A DNA stretch of 64,000 nucleotides. It comes from Hyphomicrobium_A sp965243865. GTDB lineage: Bacteria > Pseudomonadota > Alphaproteobacteria > Rhizobiales > Hyphomicrobiaceae. This document shows positions 31,142 through 39,803 of this stretch, in pieces. Numbering within the stretch: the stretch's first letter is position 1; each line of letters starts with the position of its first letter. A program made the translations under genes and the position numbers. Location: the NCBI RefSeq assembly GCF_965243865.1, contig NZ_OZ251603.1, forward strand, positions 2,852,001 through 2,916,000, in the 5' to 3' direction. A model generated the notes under the pieces. That model saw nothing but the letters and a program-made list of their open reading frames with translations, did not search any database and was not told the DNA's origin.

Positions 31142-31734
31142 CCGATACGCACAATACGCTGTCTTTCATCAAGCAGCAGACGGAAGAAGCCACGGCTACG
31201 GCTACGGCAACTCAACGCACGCAATCGATGCGCTTGACCCCACCCGCGGCCTGCGAGGTCGGCCGCGATCCCGTAGAGATTGTAACAAGCCGCATGTGCG
31301 CCCTTTGTACCAAAGCGTGTGCAACACGCGAGCTTGGTGGCAGGCTGCGTGAAGCAGGACTGCGGCCCACGCGTCAGCGTCTCCAGCTTGCGAAGCTCCT
31401 ATTCAGCAACGGCGATCGTCACTTCACTGCCGATATTCTGCACGAGGATGCAATGCGTGAGCGCATCCCTGTCTCATTGGCGACAGTGTACAACACGCTG
31501 CAGCAGTTCACGCAGTCCGGCATGATCCGCCGCTTGGCTCTTGACGGACAGAAGACCTGGTTCGACACCAACGTGTCTGACCATCACCATCTCTTCTATG
31601 AAGGCGACGATGCAATCGTCGACGTGCCGGATGGCTATTTGACGGTAACGCGGCTGCCACCCGTGCCGGATGGCATGGAGATTTCGCGCGTGGAAGTGGT
31701 CGTACGAGTACGCCGTCGCGACGAGAGCCGCTGA
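31138..31734 (+). CDS. irr: Irr/Fur-family regulator with N-terminal Cys cluster
   Basis: A 198-residue Fur-superfamily repressor closest to Irr. The DNA-binding winged helix is LREAGLRPTRQRLQLAKLLFSNGDRHFTADILHED ... PVSLATVYNTLQQFTQSGMIRRL, and the conserved metal/haem histidine run is DHHHLFYEGDDAIVDVP. An extra 65-residue N-terminus holds an ATATAT run and the cysteines Cys39, Cys54, Cys57 and Cys61 (CALCTKAC), which is not usual for Irr. The Irr family senses haem or iron and represses iron-rich enzymes when iron is short; the cysteines might bind haem or iron. The ATG overlaps the reductase stop. Confidence 0.82.
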   Translation: MTDTHNTLSFIKQQTEEATATATATQRTQSMRLTPPAACEVGRDPVEIVTSRMCALCTKACATRELGGRLREAGLRPTRQRLQLAKLLFSNGDRHFTADILHEDAMRERIPVSLATVYNTLQQFTQSGMIRRLALDGQKTWFDTNVSDHHHLFYEGDDAIVDVPDGYLTVTRLPPVPDGMEISRVEVVVRVRRRDESR

Positions 31735-31775
31735 GCCGGCCGACAAATCCGAACGCCCGTCCGTTCGGTGTATAG

Positions 31776-31808
31776 AAAGCCCGCGAGAAGCATATCCTCG
31801 CGGGCTTT
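31776..31808 (+). terminator. bidirectional terminator
   Basis: AAAGCCCGCGAG (31776-31787) and CTCGCGGGCTTT (31797-31808) form a 12-bp stem with a 9-base loop. It lies between the irr-like gene and the convergent AhpD-like gene; the A run on one side and T run on the other serve both directions. Confidence 0.9.
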
Positions 31809-31816
31809 CGCCATTC

Positions 31817-32155
31817 TTAGGATTCCAAGCTTGCCACCGCGTCCATCGCGCGCGCCGAGTAGACGAGGGCCGCGCCGGCATTCATGGCGACAGCGACGCC
31901 GAGCGCCTCTGCAACTTCTGCCGACTTCGCGCCGGCTTTGACGGCAGCCTGGGCATGAAAGGCGATGCAGCCGTCGCAACGCGTCGTCACGGCCACGGCC
32001 AGTGAGATGAGCTGACGGGTCTTTTCATCGAGGTTGTTGGTCTTCGCGCCCGCGCCGGAGGCCATTTTATACCCCCCCACAGTGTCTGGCGACAGCGCCG
32101 CAAGTTCACCAATGCGCTGACCGAGATCTTCGCGGTATTTCGCCCAATCGAACAT
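31817..32155 (-). CDS. carboxymuconolactone decarboxylase-like (AhpD-fold) protein
   Basis: A 112-residue protein of the carboxymuconolactone decarboxylase/AhpD superfamily. The catalytic motif of the peroxidase branch is present: CDGCIAFHAQAAVKAGA near residues 69-80, with two cysteines and a downstream His. N-terminal helices are MASGAGAKTNNLDEKTRQLISLAVAV. Such proteins reduce peroxides or organic hydroperoxides through a disulfide. The ATG is preceded by a GGGAAGAG site. Standing opposite the oxygenase operon it may add to peroxide defence. Confidence 0.85.
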   Translation of the reverse strand: MFDWAKYREDLGQRIGELAALSPDTVGGYKMASGAGAKTNNLDEKTRQLISLAVAVTTRCDGCIAFHAQAAVKAGAKSAEVAEALGVAVAMNAGAALVYSARAMDAVASLES

Positions 32156-32322
32156 GTTTCTCTTCCCTAGACTTCGTTGTTATTTCGCACCCTACCAACC
32201 AGAAGGTAGGCTGTAAAGGCGCAGTTGTATTCAGCCGCGTGCGCGGCAACGGCAGTGCAAATTGGAAGCGGTGAGTCTGCGCAATTGAGCCAGCCGCGCG
32301 GAGCGCTGGCGGACTTCGGAAA

Positions 32323-32586
32323 TCAGACGTTCTCTTTACGGATTACAATGTTGGGACCATCCAAGAGACCGCGCTCGAAAATGCGCCTGGCAGCGTCCTC
32401 TAAGGTCGCGCTATGGCGTCCGAATGCGTCGAGAAACTTTTCCCGCTCAAGTCGGGGGTTGTTCTCCAGCTTTTCCAGTGCCGCCGCACGCACCCAGCAG
32501 GTGAGCAGGCGCTTCCCCGCCATCATGTTGAAACGCACCGCAAGCCCTTCGGCGACGGCTTCTTCGTCTGTGCGCGTTAGTGCCAT
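32323..32586 (-). CDS. DUF1488-family small protein
   Basis: An 87-residue protein with the DUF1488 pattern: AVRFNMMAGKRLLTCWVRAAALEKLENNP, DAFGRHSATLEDAARRIFERG and the C-terminal PNIVIRKENV. The family is widespread in proteobacteria and its role is unknown. I took MALTRTDEEAV as the start because upstream in-frame sequence is arginine/cysteine-rich and unlike the family; GGAACGAG is a weak ribosome site. It is not clearly tied to a neighbour. Confidence 0.65.
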   Translation of the reverse strand: MALTRTDEEAVAEGLAVRFNMMAGKRLLTCWVRAAALEKLENNPRLEREKFLDAFGRHSATLEDAARRIFERGLLDGPNIVIRKENV

Positions 32587-33247
32587 CTCGTTCCGTCGTG
32601 TCGATTTCCGTGAATTGGCCTCACAGCGATATCCGCAGCGAGAGTTTCGACGCGAAATAGAACAGTCCAAGGAGTGGCGAGCAATCATTTTATTTCACTA
32701 TGAATTGGACGTCAGACCAAGGCTCATCGCGGAAGAAACGGCGCGTATAAATACGCATCCGCCGATCCTCCCTACGGATTCCATAGAGCCGTTTGTCGAT
32801 TAAGTTCTGTGGGTCGTGCTTTCAGCAGCTGCCAGCTTTGGCGCCACAAAAAGCGAGCAAGAAAACGAAAGGAATTCGCGCCATGGTTCACAGTGAGGAC
32901 GAAACGCGGTCCCGTAGGCTTGCACGGGCGCAAAAATTATCGGCTTCGAGAATCTGAGGGTGAGCTGTTTGTAATGCCCGCCGCCTGGGGCGCGTTACAG
33001 GCAGCGCGCGGTGCGGCAGTGATCTTTCGGGACGCTGCCGCACATGTGTCTTGATGCGACTATGCTCGCTGGACTATGCGCTCGGGAGTCGAAGCCCCTT
33101 GCTCGCCTGTCCGCCGTTCCTATGAACTCCGGGCATTGCGCGGTCAAGCGGGGAGCGTCGCCGTGAGTTATCCAATTGTTGAGGCACCTTCGATACCCAA
33201 GCCTTGGCAACGCCGAGGACGCACCGCCTGCCGCAAAGGAGATGCCA
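32587..33247. other. gene-free stretch
   Basis: I see no convincing gene in these 660 bases. A plus-strand open stretch to a TAA at 32801-32803 codes a charged segment (EFRREIEQSKEWRAIILFHYEL) but has no plausible start and overlaps the neighbour; it may be a gene remnant. Several short repeats of A/T-rich sequence occur near 32690-32800. Confidence 0.45.
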
Positions 33248-34294
33248 ATGCCGATCCGCTTGGGAGTCGCGCTAGTGGCCCTCCTTACGCTTGCGTCGTG
33301 CGAGGATGACAAGCCATGGAAGAGCCTTCATCTATCCACCACGTCGGCCAACAAGACGCATTATTCGTTTCTCCATGGCAAGGAGGGCGAGACGGAGCGT
33401 CTCGTCGTCTACTCACCTGAGGATCGCTCGCTTGAAGTCTACCAAAGCGCCACCGGTCACCTCTGGCCGGCGACGCTCTTGATCGGAGATGCATTTCTGG
33501 TGACTGACGCCCCGCAAACTAACCCACCATTTTCTGCGGCAGGCCTCCAAAGCACTCTATTCCGATGCGGTGGTGACAAACCAGTATGCGAGCCTCTGCT
33601 GTCGAGCGTCGAAGGCATCGGCAGTAAGTTCGTGTTGCCTGATGGCGCGTTGCTGTACGCCGCGTCGCCCTTACAGAGCCGGACCGATCCTCGCACAAAA
33701 GGCCAAATTCTCGCCTATCGCCACTTTGACTTGTTTCTCTTCCGATCTGGCGCCGAGCCGCGCAGGCTCACAGATGTTGGCGCGGTCAGCCTGACATCCG
33801 TCTCTGCCGGCGGAGACGTCATCGCATTAGAAATGATGCAAGCCAACAAGCGCAGCGACAGTCACATCTACAGCGCGAAAGTGGGGAAGGACTTCGAGCT
33901 GACCGACTTCGGTGGTGACACAAGCAAGCCGTGCATCGGTCATGGCAAGAACTATAATTCAAAACCAAGTCTATCGCCCGACGGTAAGCACATAGCTTTC
34001 CTCAGCTCATCCCGCAGTTCCAAGGAAGCTGGCGGTTGGATCTACGATATAGTCGTAGCGAACCTTGCGTCGAAGAAACCCATCGCGGTCATTCCGCCGA
34101 GCGCCAATGCCGCTATGTCGCTTTCGAATCCTGTATCCGTCGACAACGATGTCGTGCGCTTCATTGAGCGGACGGGCGACCGCTACGTCTTTAAGCAGTT
34201 CGATATTGCGACATCAGAGACGAAGAATCTCGGCACTTTGGACGTCCGAGACATCCTCTCCGCGCCCACGCTGCGGATCGGCGCGCCACGTTGA
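33248..34294 (+). CDS. lipoprotein with beta-propeller-like repeats
   Basis: A 348-residue predicted lipoprotein. The signal MPIRLGVALVALLTLASCEDD has a lipobox with Cys17. The mature part resembles the TolB/WD40-like propeller: segments LVVYSPEDRSLEVYQS, SLSPDGKHIAFLSSSRSS and RYVFKQFDIATSETKNLGTLD, with IYSAKVGKDFELTDFGG. AAAGGAG lies 6 bases before ATG 33248; an ATG six bases earlier overlaps that site. Role unknown, perhaps binding at the periplasmic face. It ends 15 bases before the convergent transporter. Confidence 0.7.
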   Translation: MPIRLGVALVALLTLASCEDDKPWKSLHLSTTSANKTHYSFLHGKEGETERLVVYSPEDRSLEVYQSATGHLWPATLLIGDAFLVTDAPQTNPPFSAAGLQSTLFRCGGDKPVCEPLLSSVEGIGSKFVLPDGALLYAASPLQSRTDPRTKGQILAYRHFDLFLFRSGAEPRRLTDVGAVSLTSVSAGGDVIALEMMQANKRSDSHIYSAKVGKDFELTDFGGDTSKPCIGHGKNYNSKPSLSPDGKHIAFLSSSRSSKEAGGWIYDIVVANLASKKPIAVIPPSANAAMSLSNPVSVDNDVVRFIERTGDRYVFKQFDIATSETKNLGTLDVRDILSAPTLRIGAPR

Positions 34295-34309
34295 GATCGA
34301 CCATGGCGC

Positions 34310-35605
34310 CTATCCGCGCTGTAACGCGGGCACGGCCCCACGCTCGCCAAATCGCCCGAGCCCCAGCAACGCCAGGAACGTGAGGACAGCGGCGCCGAGT
34401 AGATAATATCCGACCGCCGAGATGCCGTAGCTCGTTGCCAGCGTCGTCGCGATGTAAGGCGCCAGAGACGCACCGAAGATGCCCGCCGCGTTGAACGCCA
34501 GCGACGTCCCCGTATAGCGCACTCCGACAGGAAATGGCTCCGACAGCGCCGTGCCGAGCGGCCCGTACGTCAGCCCCATCAGCGCCAAGCCGACGATCAT
34601 GAAGAGCACGACCGATACCACGCCTCCCGAGCCGAACATCGGCTGGAACAGCAGCCCGAATGCACCGATCAGCGCCGTCGCCCACAACAGGACGAGCCGC
34701 CGGCCATAGCGATCCGCCAGCCAGGCCGAGAGTGGGATGGTCAGTCCGAAAAAGATGACACCGATCATCTGTATCGGCAGGAATTCCTGCCGCGTGTATC
34801 CGAGCGAGCTGATACCCCAGCTCAACGCAAACACGGTCATCAGGTAGAACAACACGAACGTTGCCAGAGCGCCGAACGTGCCGAGTACGAGCAGCCGGGC
34901 ATGACGCGCGAACACCGTGACAATAGGCATCTCCACGCGCTCGTCGTTTTCGATCGCCCGCTTGAACGCCGGTGTCTCGGCAATGCGCAGCCGCACATAG
35001 AGCCCCACCAGCACCAGCGTCGCGCTGGCAATGAATGGAATGCGCCAGCCGAACGACATGAACTGCTCGTCCGTCAGTGTCTCGGTGATGATGAGGAAGA
35101 TGCCTGTCGAGCACAGAAAGCCGATCGGCGCGCCGAGTTGGGGAAACATTCCGAACCAGGACTTTTTCGACTCCGGTGCGTTCTCTGTCGCCAGCAGCAC
35201 GGCGCCGCCCCACTCGCCGCCGAGGCCCAGGCCCTGGAAGAAGCGGCAGGCAGCCAGAAGGATCGGCGCCAGGATGCCGACGGACTGATACGTCGGCAGC
35301 AAACCGATGATCACCGTCGAAAGCCCCATCGTCAGCAACGCTGCCACTAGTGTCGCCTTCCGGCCGATTCTGTCGCCGAAGTGCCCGAACAGCATGGCGC
35401 CTATTGGCCGTGCAAAAAACGCGATCGAAAACGTCGCGAACGATTGCAGCGTCGCTGTCGTTGGGTCGGCGTTGGGGAAGAATAGGTGCGGGAACACCAG
35501 CACCGCGGCCGTCGCGTAGATGTAGAAGTCGAAGAATTCGATAGCCGTGCCGGCGAGGCTTGCGAGCAGCACGCGGCGCGTCGAGACGTTCTCTGTATCG
35601 GCCAA
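34310..35605 (-). CDS. MFS transporter of the metabolite:H+ symporter group
   Basis: About 431 residues, twelve membrane segments, in the MHS subfamily (relatives ProP, KgtP, ShiA). Signatures: GTAIEFFDFYIYATA in helix 1, GHFGDRIGRKATL after helix 2, GLGGEWGGAVLLATENAPE and RYTGTSLAFNAAGIFG. Substrates in this group are carboxylates, betaines and shikimate; none can be chosen here. I prefer the TTG start at 35605, which has GGGGGCAG seven bases before and gives an N-terminus of family length; a GTG at 35680 would add 25 residues of non-helical sequence. Confidence 0.85.
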   Translation of the reverse strand: MADTENVSTRRVLLASLAGTAIEFFDFYIYATAAVLVFPHLFFPNADPTTATLQSFATFSIAFFARPIGAMLFGHFGDRIGRKATLVAALLTMGLSTVIIGLLPTYQSVGILAPILLAACRFFQGLGLGGEWGGAVLLATENAPESKKSWFGMFPQLGAPIGFLCSTGIFLIITETLTDEQFMSFGWRIPFIASATLVLVGLYVRLRIAETPAFKRAIENDERVEMPIVTVFARHARLLVLGTFGALATFVLFYLMTVFALSWGISSLGYTRQEFLPIQMIGVIFFGLTIPLSAWLADRYGRRLVLLWATALIGAFGLLFQPMFGSGGVVSVVLFMIVGLALMGLTYGPLGTALSEPFPVGVRYTGTSLAFNAAGIFGASLAPYIATTLATSYGISAVGYYLLGAAVLTFLALLGLGRFGERGAVPALQRG

Positions 35606-35711
35606 AATGCCTGCCCCCTGGAAATGCTTCCCGCCGTGGAAATGGAACGCTGTCCAAGGGGGCACAGTCGGAAAGGCCACGCTTGCGGACAGTTTAAAGT
35701 GCTCTCGGAGG

Positions 35712-35798
35712 TGGTGCCCGGAGTCGGAGTCGAACCGACATACCCTTGCGGATGCGGGATTTTGAGTCCCGTGCGTCTACCAGTTCCGCCATCCGGGC
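35712..35798 (-). tRNA. tRNA-Leu (anticodon CAA)
   Basis: A class II tRNA of 84 bases plus encoded CCA. Acceptor arms GCCCGGA and TCCGGGC pair, the anticodon stem CGGGA/TCCCG bears loop CTCAAAA giving anticodon CAA, a long variable arm (CATCCGCAAGGGTATG) follows, and the T arm holds GGTTCGACTCC. The 3' end reads ACCA. Confidence 0.96.
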
Positions 35799-36122
35799 GA
35801 CCTTCAGAGGCGGGGCATTGCTACAGCCTTTGGTAGGCGATGGGAAGTCCCCAATCTGCGGCAGATTCCGGGTCCCGGTCGCCCCAGCCACGCCGCGCGC
35901 CGGACGGCGCATCGGTCCCAAAAGCCTCGGCATCAGCGCCTCGCCAGTGGGAGAGGCAACCAGCATTGAGACTTTTTTCATGCGCTTGAGGCTCCTTCAT
36001 GCGGGGAGGTTTCGCCTCGACTTCGAGCCCTCGCGTGCCACGATGCGCCGGACCAGCCGCTGAAGGGAACCTCACGCGCGAGCCGGGCGTTGCCGGGCGC
36101 GGCCATTCGCAAGGAACAGAAC
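35799..36122. other. gene-free stretch after tRNA-Leu
   Basis: No protein gene is seen on either strand. The left part is the tRNA promoter region on the minus strand, the right part leads to the permease at 36123. No strong dyad was noticed. Confidence 0.5.
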
Positions 36123-37163
36123 GTGCCGATCCGCTCCGCCGATTTTCCCGAAGCCGACTTCGTACGCCGGGTGCTCATTGTGGTCGCCATTCTGGCCGGC
36201 GCCGCGGCACTCTATATGCTCGCCGACATTGTGTTGCTTGGCTTCGGAGCGGTGCTTCTCGCCGTCGTGCTTCGCGCCATTGCCGAGCCGCTCCAGCGCA
36301 TGACCGGGATCGGTCCGAAGCTTTCGCTGCTCGGTGCCGGATTAGGTGTTCTGACGCTCATTGTCGCCGTCGGCGTGCTGTTCGGTTCGCAGATCAGCAG
36401 CCAGCTCAGCGAGCTTATCGAGAAGCTGCCGGCCGCGACGGCGGCCCTGTCGAAATCGGAGCCGTTCCAGTCGGTCTCGCAGCTTCTGAAGGGATCCTCC
36501 GTCGGCAATCTCCTTGCCAGCGCCCTGTCCTGGGGATCGACCATAGTCGGTAGCCTCGCCACCCTGTTCGTCGTTCTCATTGCAGGAGTCTACATCGCTG
36601 TCGATCCGCAGACGTATCGCAACGGTCTCCTGATGCTGTTTCCCAAGGGGGCGCAAGAGAAAGTCGCTGCCACATTGAATGACGCGGGAGACGCACTGCG
36701 CCTATGGCTCGGCGCTCAGCTCATCGCCATGGTGCTGGTCGGCGTTCTCTCCGGCATCGGTCTGGCGCTCATCGGCGTGCCGTCCGCGCTCGCCCTGGGC
36801 TTTATCGCTGGCGTGCTGGAATTCGTTCCCATCGTCGGCCCGGTGATGGCCGCGGTACCCGCGGTGCTTCTTGCCTCCACGCAGGGCTGGGAACTGGCCG
36901 CATGGACCATCGTTCTCTTCATCGCCGTGCAGCAGATCGAGAGCAACATCATCATGCCGCTCGTTTCCGGGCGCGCTGTCGATCTGCCACCTGCAGTCGG
37001 TCTCTTCGCGGTCATCGCGATCGGCATTCTCTTCGGGCCGCTCGGACTTCTTTTCGGCTATCCGCTCGCCATCGTCCTCGATGTGGCGGTGCGTCGGCTC
37101 TACGTGCGCGAAACTCTCGGCGAGGACGTCGCCATCGCCGGCAAGGAGATCGAAGACGCCTGA
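36123..37163 (+). CDS. AI-2E transporter family permease (PerM/YdiK-like)
   Basis: A 346-residue membrane protein with seven to eight helices. Typical features are two N-terminal helices (FVRRVLIVVAILAGAAALYMLADIVLLGFGAVLLAVVLRAI), a long amphipathic region (SSQLSELIEKLPAATAALSK) and a C-terminal set with LGAQLIAMVLVGVLSGIGLALIGVPSALALGFIAGVLEFVPIVGPVMAA-like sequence, PIVGP being the hallmark. Members act as transporters or Na+/H+ exchangers, few are tested. I chose GTG 36123 because AAGGAAC precedes it by seven bases; the TTG 33 bases earlier has none. Confidence 0.85.
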   Translation: MPIRSADFPEADFVRRVLIVVAILAGAAALYMLADIVLLGFGAVLLAVVLRAIAEPLQRMTGIGPKLSLLGAGLGVLTLIVAVGVLFGSQISSQLSELIEKLPAATAALSKSEPFQSVSQLLKGSSVGNLLASALSWGSTIVGSLATLFVVLIAGVYIAVDPQTYRNGLLMLFPKGAQEKVAATLNDAGDALRLWLGAQLIAMVLVGVLSGIGLALIGVPSALALGFIAGVLEFVPIVGPVMAAVPAVLLASTQGWELAAWTIVLFIAVQQIESNIIMPLVSGRAVDLPPAVGLFAVIAIGILFGPLGLLFGYPLAIVLDVAVRRLYVRETLGEDVAIAGKEIEDA

Positions 37164-37177
37164 CGGCGCCGCGACAC

Positions 37178-37430
37178 GTCTCACTTCCAAGATCATCACC
37201 GCCGCGCAGCGGCCAGGGCCCAAGGGGCTCCGCCCAAGGCGCGGCTCTCAACTTGCGAGCCGCCGAAAGACAGCTCTCGCCGCCGCCACTGGTGTCACTT
37301 CCAGGAATAACTGCGCAGCCAGGGCGCAAGGCGCCCCGGCGCGAGCGCCGGCTGTCAGCTTGCGAGGGCTCGACAGCACAACCTCGCCGTCGCCGCTGGT
37401 GTCACTTCCAACAGAGAGCTTCACTTCCAA
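37178..37430. repeat. degenerate tandem repeat carrying a coding-tail copy
   Basis: The element TCACTTCCA recurs at about 37182, 37299, 37401 and 37421. The first three lie in longer imperfect units of about 115-120 bases that share ACTTGCGAG/GCTTGCGAG, GACAGC, TCGCCG and a run before CTGGTGTCACTTCCA. The last copy covers the end of the minus-strand gene at 37421, coding its final SWK and stop; the other copies keep the same three codons and stop on that strand. They look like duplicated 3' ends of that gene. Inner segments could fold as hairpins. Confidence 0.65.
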
Positions 37431-37774
37431 GAATAAGTAGTTCTTCCCGTGTGGTGGCGATGCTCTGTGATCTGCACGTGATCTCCAACGTGCGGATCGG
37501 TCTTCTTCATCGCCATGACCGTCACTTTGCGGCCGCCCGCGTCGAGAGCCACTTCCACAGACAGCCCTTCTTCGACGAGTTGCGAATTCTTGATGTTGAG
37601 CGGACCAACCGCCACGACGGTCGCCGGCACCCGCACATTGTCGATGCGCGCGTCATAGTCCTCGTAGACGAAATAGGCCGCAATCGCGACCAGCGCCGCG
37701 GCGCCGATTGCGATCTTCTTTATCCGCTCGATCCACAACGTGCGCTCGAGCTTGCGCCGCGTTTCCTCACGCAT
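37421..37774 (-). CDS. single-span membrane protein of unknown function
   Basis: A 117-residue protein with a basic N-terminus (REETRRKLERTLWIERIKK), one membrane helix (residues 19-38) and an external domain of about 75 residues (ATVVAVGPLNIKNSQLVEEGLSVEVALDAGGRKVTVMAMKKTDPHVGDHVQITEHRHHTGRTTYSWK) suggesting a short OB/SH3-like beta barrel. Family not recognised. The C-terminal codons are repeated downstream. It is co-directional with the mutase gene; the start is 30 bases before the mutase stop. Confidence 0.6.
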   Translation of the reverse strand: MREETRRKLERTLWIERIKKIAIGAAALVAIAAYFVYEDYDARIDNVRVPATVVAVGPLNIKNSQLVEEGLSVEVALDAGGRKVTVMAMKKTDPHVGDHVQITEHRHHTGRTTYSWK

Positions 37775-37805
37775 GGCGGTTCTTCCTTATTGGTGTGCCC
37801 GCAGC

Positions 37806-39803
37806 TTATGCGGCAGCCATCACCTGGCTGTCCACGAGGCGCACGATGTCGGCCATGATGTCGTTCAGCTGGAAGTTCTTCGGTGTGTAGACCGCGGCGA
37901 CGCCAAATGCTTTCAGCTTCACCTCGTCTTCAGGCGGAATGATGCCGCCGACGACCACCGGAACGTCGGTCAGTCCTTCCTTGCGCAGACGCTCCATCAC
38001 TTCCTGCACCAGCGGCACGTGGCTGCCGGACAGGATCGACAGGCCGATCACGTGCGCGCTCTCGTCCACCGCCGCGCGCACGATCTGCGCCGGCGTCAGG
38101 CGGATGCCCTCGTAGACGACTTCCATGCCGACGTCGCGTGCGCGCACTGCGATCTGTTCGGCGCCGTTCGAGTGACCATCGAGACCCGGCTTGCCGACCA
38201 GGAACTTCATCCGCCGACCGAGCTTGTTCGAAAGATCGTCGACCGAAGCACGCACGCTGTCGAGCTCCAGCCCTTCGCGCGCAACCGCAGCCTGAGCCAC
38301 ACCCGTCGGCGCCCGGTATTCACCGAACACGCGCCGTAGTGTCGTTCCCCATTCGCCGGTGGTAACGCCCGCGCGCGCAGCCGCGATGGACGACTCCATG
38401 ATGTTGCGGCCTTCCTTCGCCGCCCGCTCCACCTCGGCAAGCGCGGCCTTGACCGCCTTGTCATCGCGCGAGGCGCGCCAAGCTTTGAGACGCTCGATCT
38501 GCTCGGCTTCAACGGCCGGATCGACGACCATGATCGCGCCTTCGCCCGCCGTCAGCGGAGAGGGCTCGGTCTCGGTCCACTTGTTGACACCGACGACGAT
38601 CTGCTTGCCGCTCTCAATGGCGGCAAGACGCGACGTGTTGCTCTCCACGAGCCGCCGCTTCATGTAGTCGATCGACGCCACCGCGCCGCCGAGCGACTCG
38701 ATGGTAGCGAGCTCTGCCTTCGCCTGCTCTTTCAGCTCTTCGACCTTGCGGCTCATCTCGACCGATCCATCGAAGATGTCGCCGTATTCGAGCAGGTCGG
38801 TCTCATACGCCACGATCTGCTGCATCCGCAGCGACCACTGCTGGTCCCACGGACGTGGCAGGCCGAGGGCCTCGTTCCACGCCGGAAGCTGCACCGCGCG
38901 AGCGCGCGCCTTCTTCGACAGCGTCACCGCCAGCATCTCGATCAGGATGCGGTAAACGTTGTTTTCTGGCTGCGGCTCGGTGAGGCCGAGGCTGTTGACC
39001 TGCACGCCGTAGCGGAACATCCGCTCCTTGGGGTTCGTCACGCCGTAACGGTTGAGCGTGATCTCCTCCCAGAGCTCATTGAACGCGCGCATCTTGCAGA
39101 TCTCGGTGACGAACCGCATGCCCGCGTTGACGAAGAACGATACGCGCCCCACCACCTGGCCGAATTTCTCGGCCGGCACTTCGCCCGACGCCTTCACGGT
39201 ATCGAGCACGGCGAGTGCCGTTGCCAGCGCGTAAGCCAGTTCCTGCACCGGCGTCGCGCCCGCTTCCTGCAAGTGGTACGAGCAGACGTTGGTGGGGTTC
39301 CACTTCGGCACGTTCTGGTACGAGAAGACGATCGTATCTTTGATCAGCCGCAGCGAAGGCTCGGGCGGGAATACGTAGGTCCCGCGCGACAGGTATTCCT
39401 TGATGATGTCGTTCTGGATCGTGCCGGTGAGCTTGTCGCGCGAGGCGCCCTGCTCGTCCGCGAATGCCACGTAGAGCGACAGCAGCCACGCGGCCGTGGC
39501 GTTGATCGTCATCGACGTGTTCATCTGGTCGAGCGGGATGCCGTCCAGCAGCGCGCGCATGTCGCCGATGTGCGAAACCGGAACGCCCACCTTGCCGACC
39601 TCGCCCCGGGCAAGCTCGTCGTCGCTGTCATAGCCGGTCTGCGTCGGCAGGTCGAAGGCGATGGAAAGGCCCGTCTGCCCCTTGGCAAGGTTCTTCCGGT
39701 AAAGTTCGTTCGACTTGGTGGCTGTCGAGTGACCTGCGTACGTACGGAATAACCAGGGCTTGTCGGGCGTCCGGCTCTCGGACCCGCTCTTGCCTTCGCG
39801 CAT
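37806..39803 (-). CDS. ecm: ethylmalonyl-CoA mutase
   Basis: A 665-residue coenzyme B12 mutase converting (2R)-ethylmalonyl-CoA to (2S)-methylsuccinyl-CoA, in the ethylmalonyl-CoA pathway for acetyl-CoA assimilation and glyoxylate regeneration. It is the MeaA-type single chain. The N-terminal TIM barrel has the substrate segments TYAGHSTATKSNELYRKNL and FDLPTQTGYDSDD, and the C-terminal B12 domain has the DxHxxG motif in GLDGHSNGAEQIA near residue 570. Length suits Ecm rather than the longer methylmalonyl-CoA mutase large chain. ccr (divergent) and mcd nearby support the identity. Confidence 0.93.
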   Translation of the reverse strand: MREGKSGSESRTPDKPWLFRTYAGHSTATKSNELYRKNLAKGQTGLSIAFDLPTQTGYDSDDELARGEVGKVGVPVSHIGDMRALLDGIPLDQMNTSMTINATAAWLLSLYVAFADEQGASRDKLTGTIQNDIIKEYLSRGTYVFPPEPSLRLIKDTIVFSYQNVPKWNPTNVCSYHLQEAGATPVQELAYALATALAVLDTVKASGEVPAEKFGQVVGRVSFFVNAGMRFVTEICKMRAFNELWEEITLNRYGVTNPKERMFRYGVQVNSLGLTEPQPENNVYRILIEMLAVTLSKKARARAVQLPAWNEALGLPRPWDQQWSLRMQQIVAYETDLLEYGDIFDGSVEMSRKVEELKEQAKAELATIESLGGAVASIDYMKRRLVESNTSRLAAIESGKQIVVGVNKWTETEPSPLTAGEGAIMVVDPAVEAEQIERLKAWRASRDDKAVKAALAEVERAAKEGRNIMESSIAAARAGVTTGEWGTTLRRVFGEYRAPTGVAQAAVAREGLELDSVRASVDDLSNKLGRRMKFLVGKPGLDGHSNGAEQIAVRARDVGMEVVYEGIRLTPAQIVRAAVDESAHVIGLSILSGSHVPLVQEVMERLRKEGLTDVPVVVGGIIPPEDEVKLKAFGVAAVYTPKNFQLNDIMADIVRLVDSQVMAAA

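Noticed and set aside
31190..31215. Triplet-like repeat (GGCTAC type) inside the irr-like gene
   Set aside because: Only about three copies, coding the ATATAT run; too short to call a repeat element.
32598..32803. Possible small plus-strand gene or remnant with EFRREIEQSKEW
   Set aside because: No ATG or GTG start with a ribosome site, overlaps the DUF1488 start region, no family recognised; kept only as a note.
34191..35657. 488-codon minus-strand frame overlapping the MHS transporter
   Set aside because: Arg/Ala/Gly-rich shifted frame; the transporter frame has twelve helices and family motifs.
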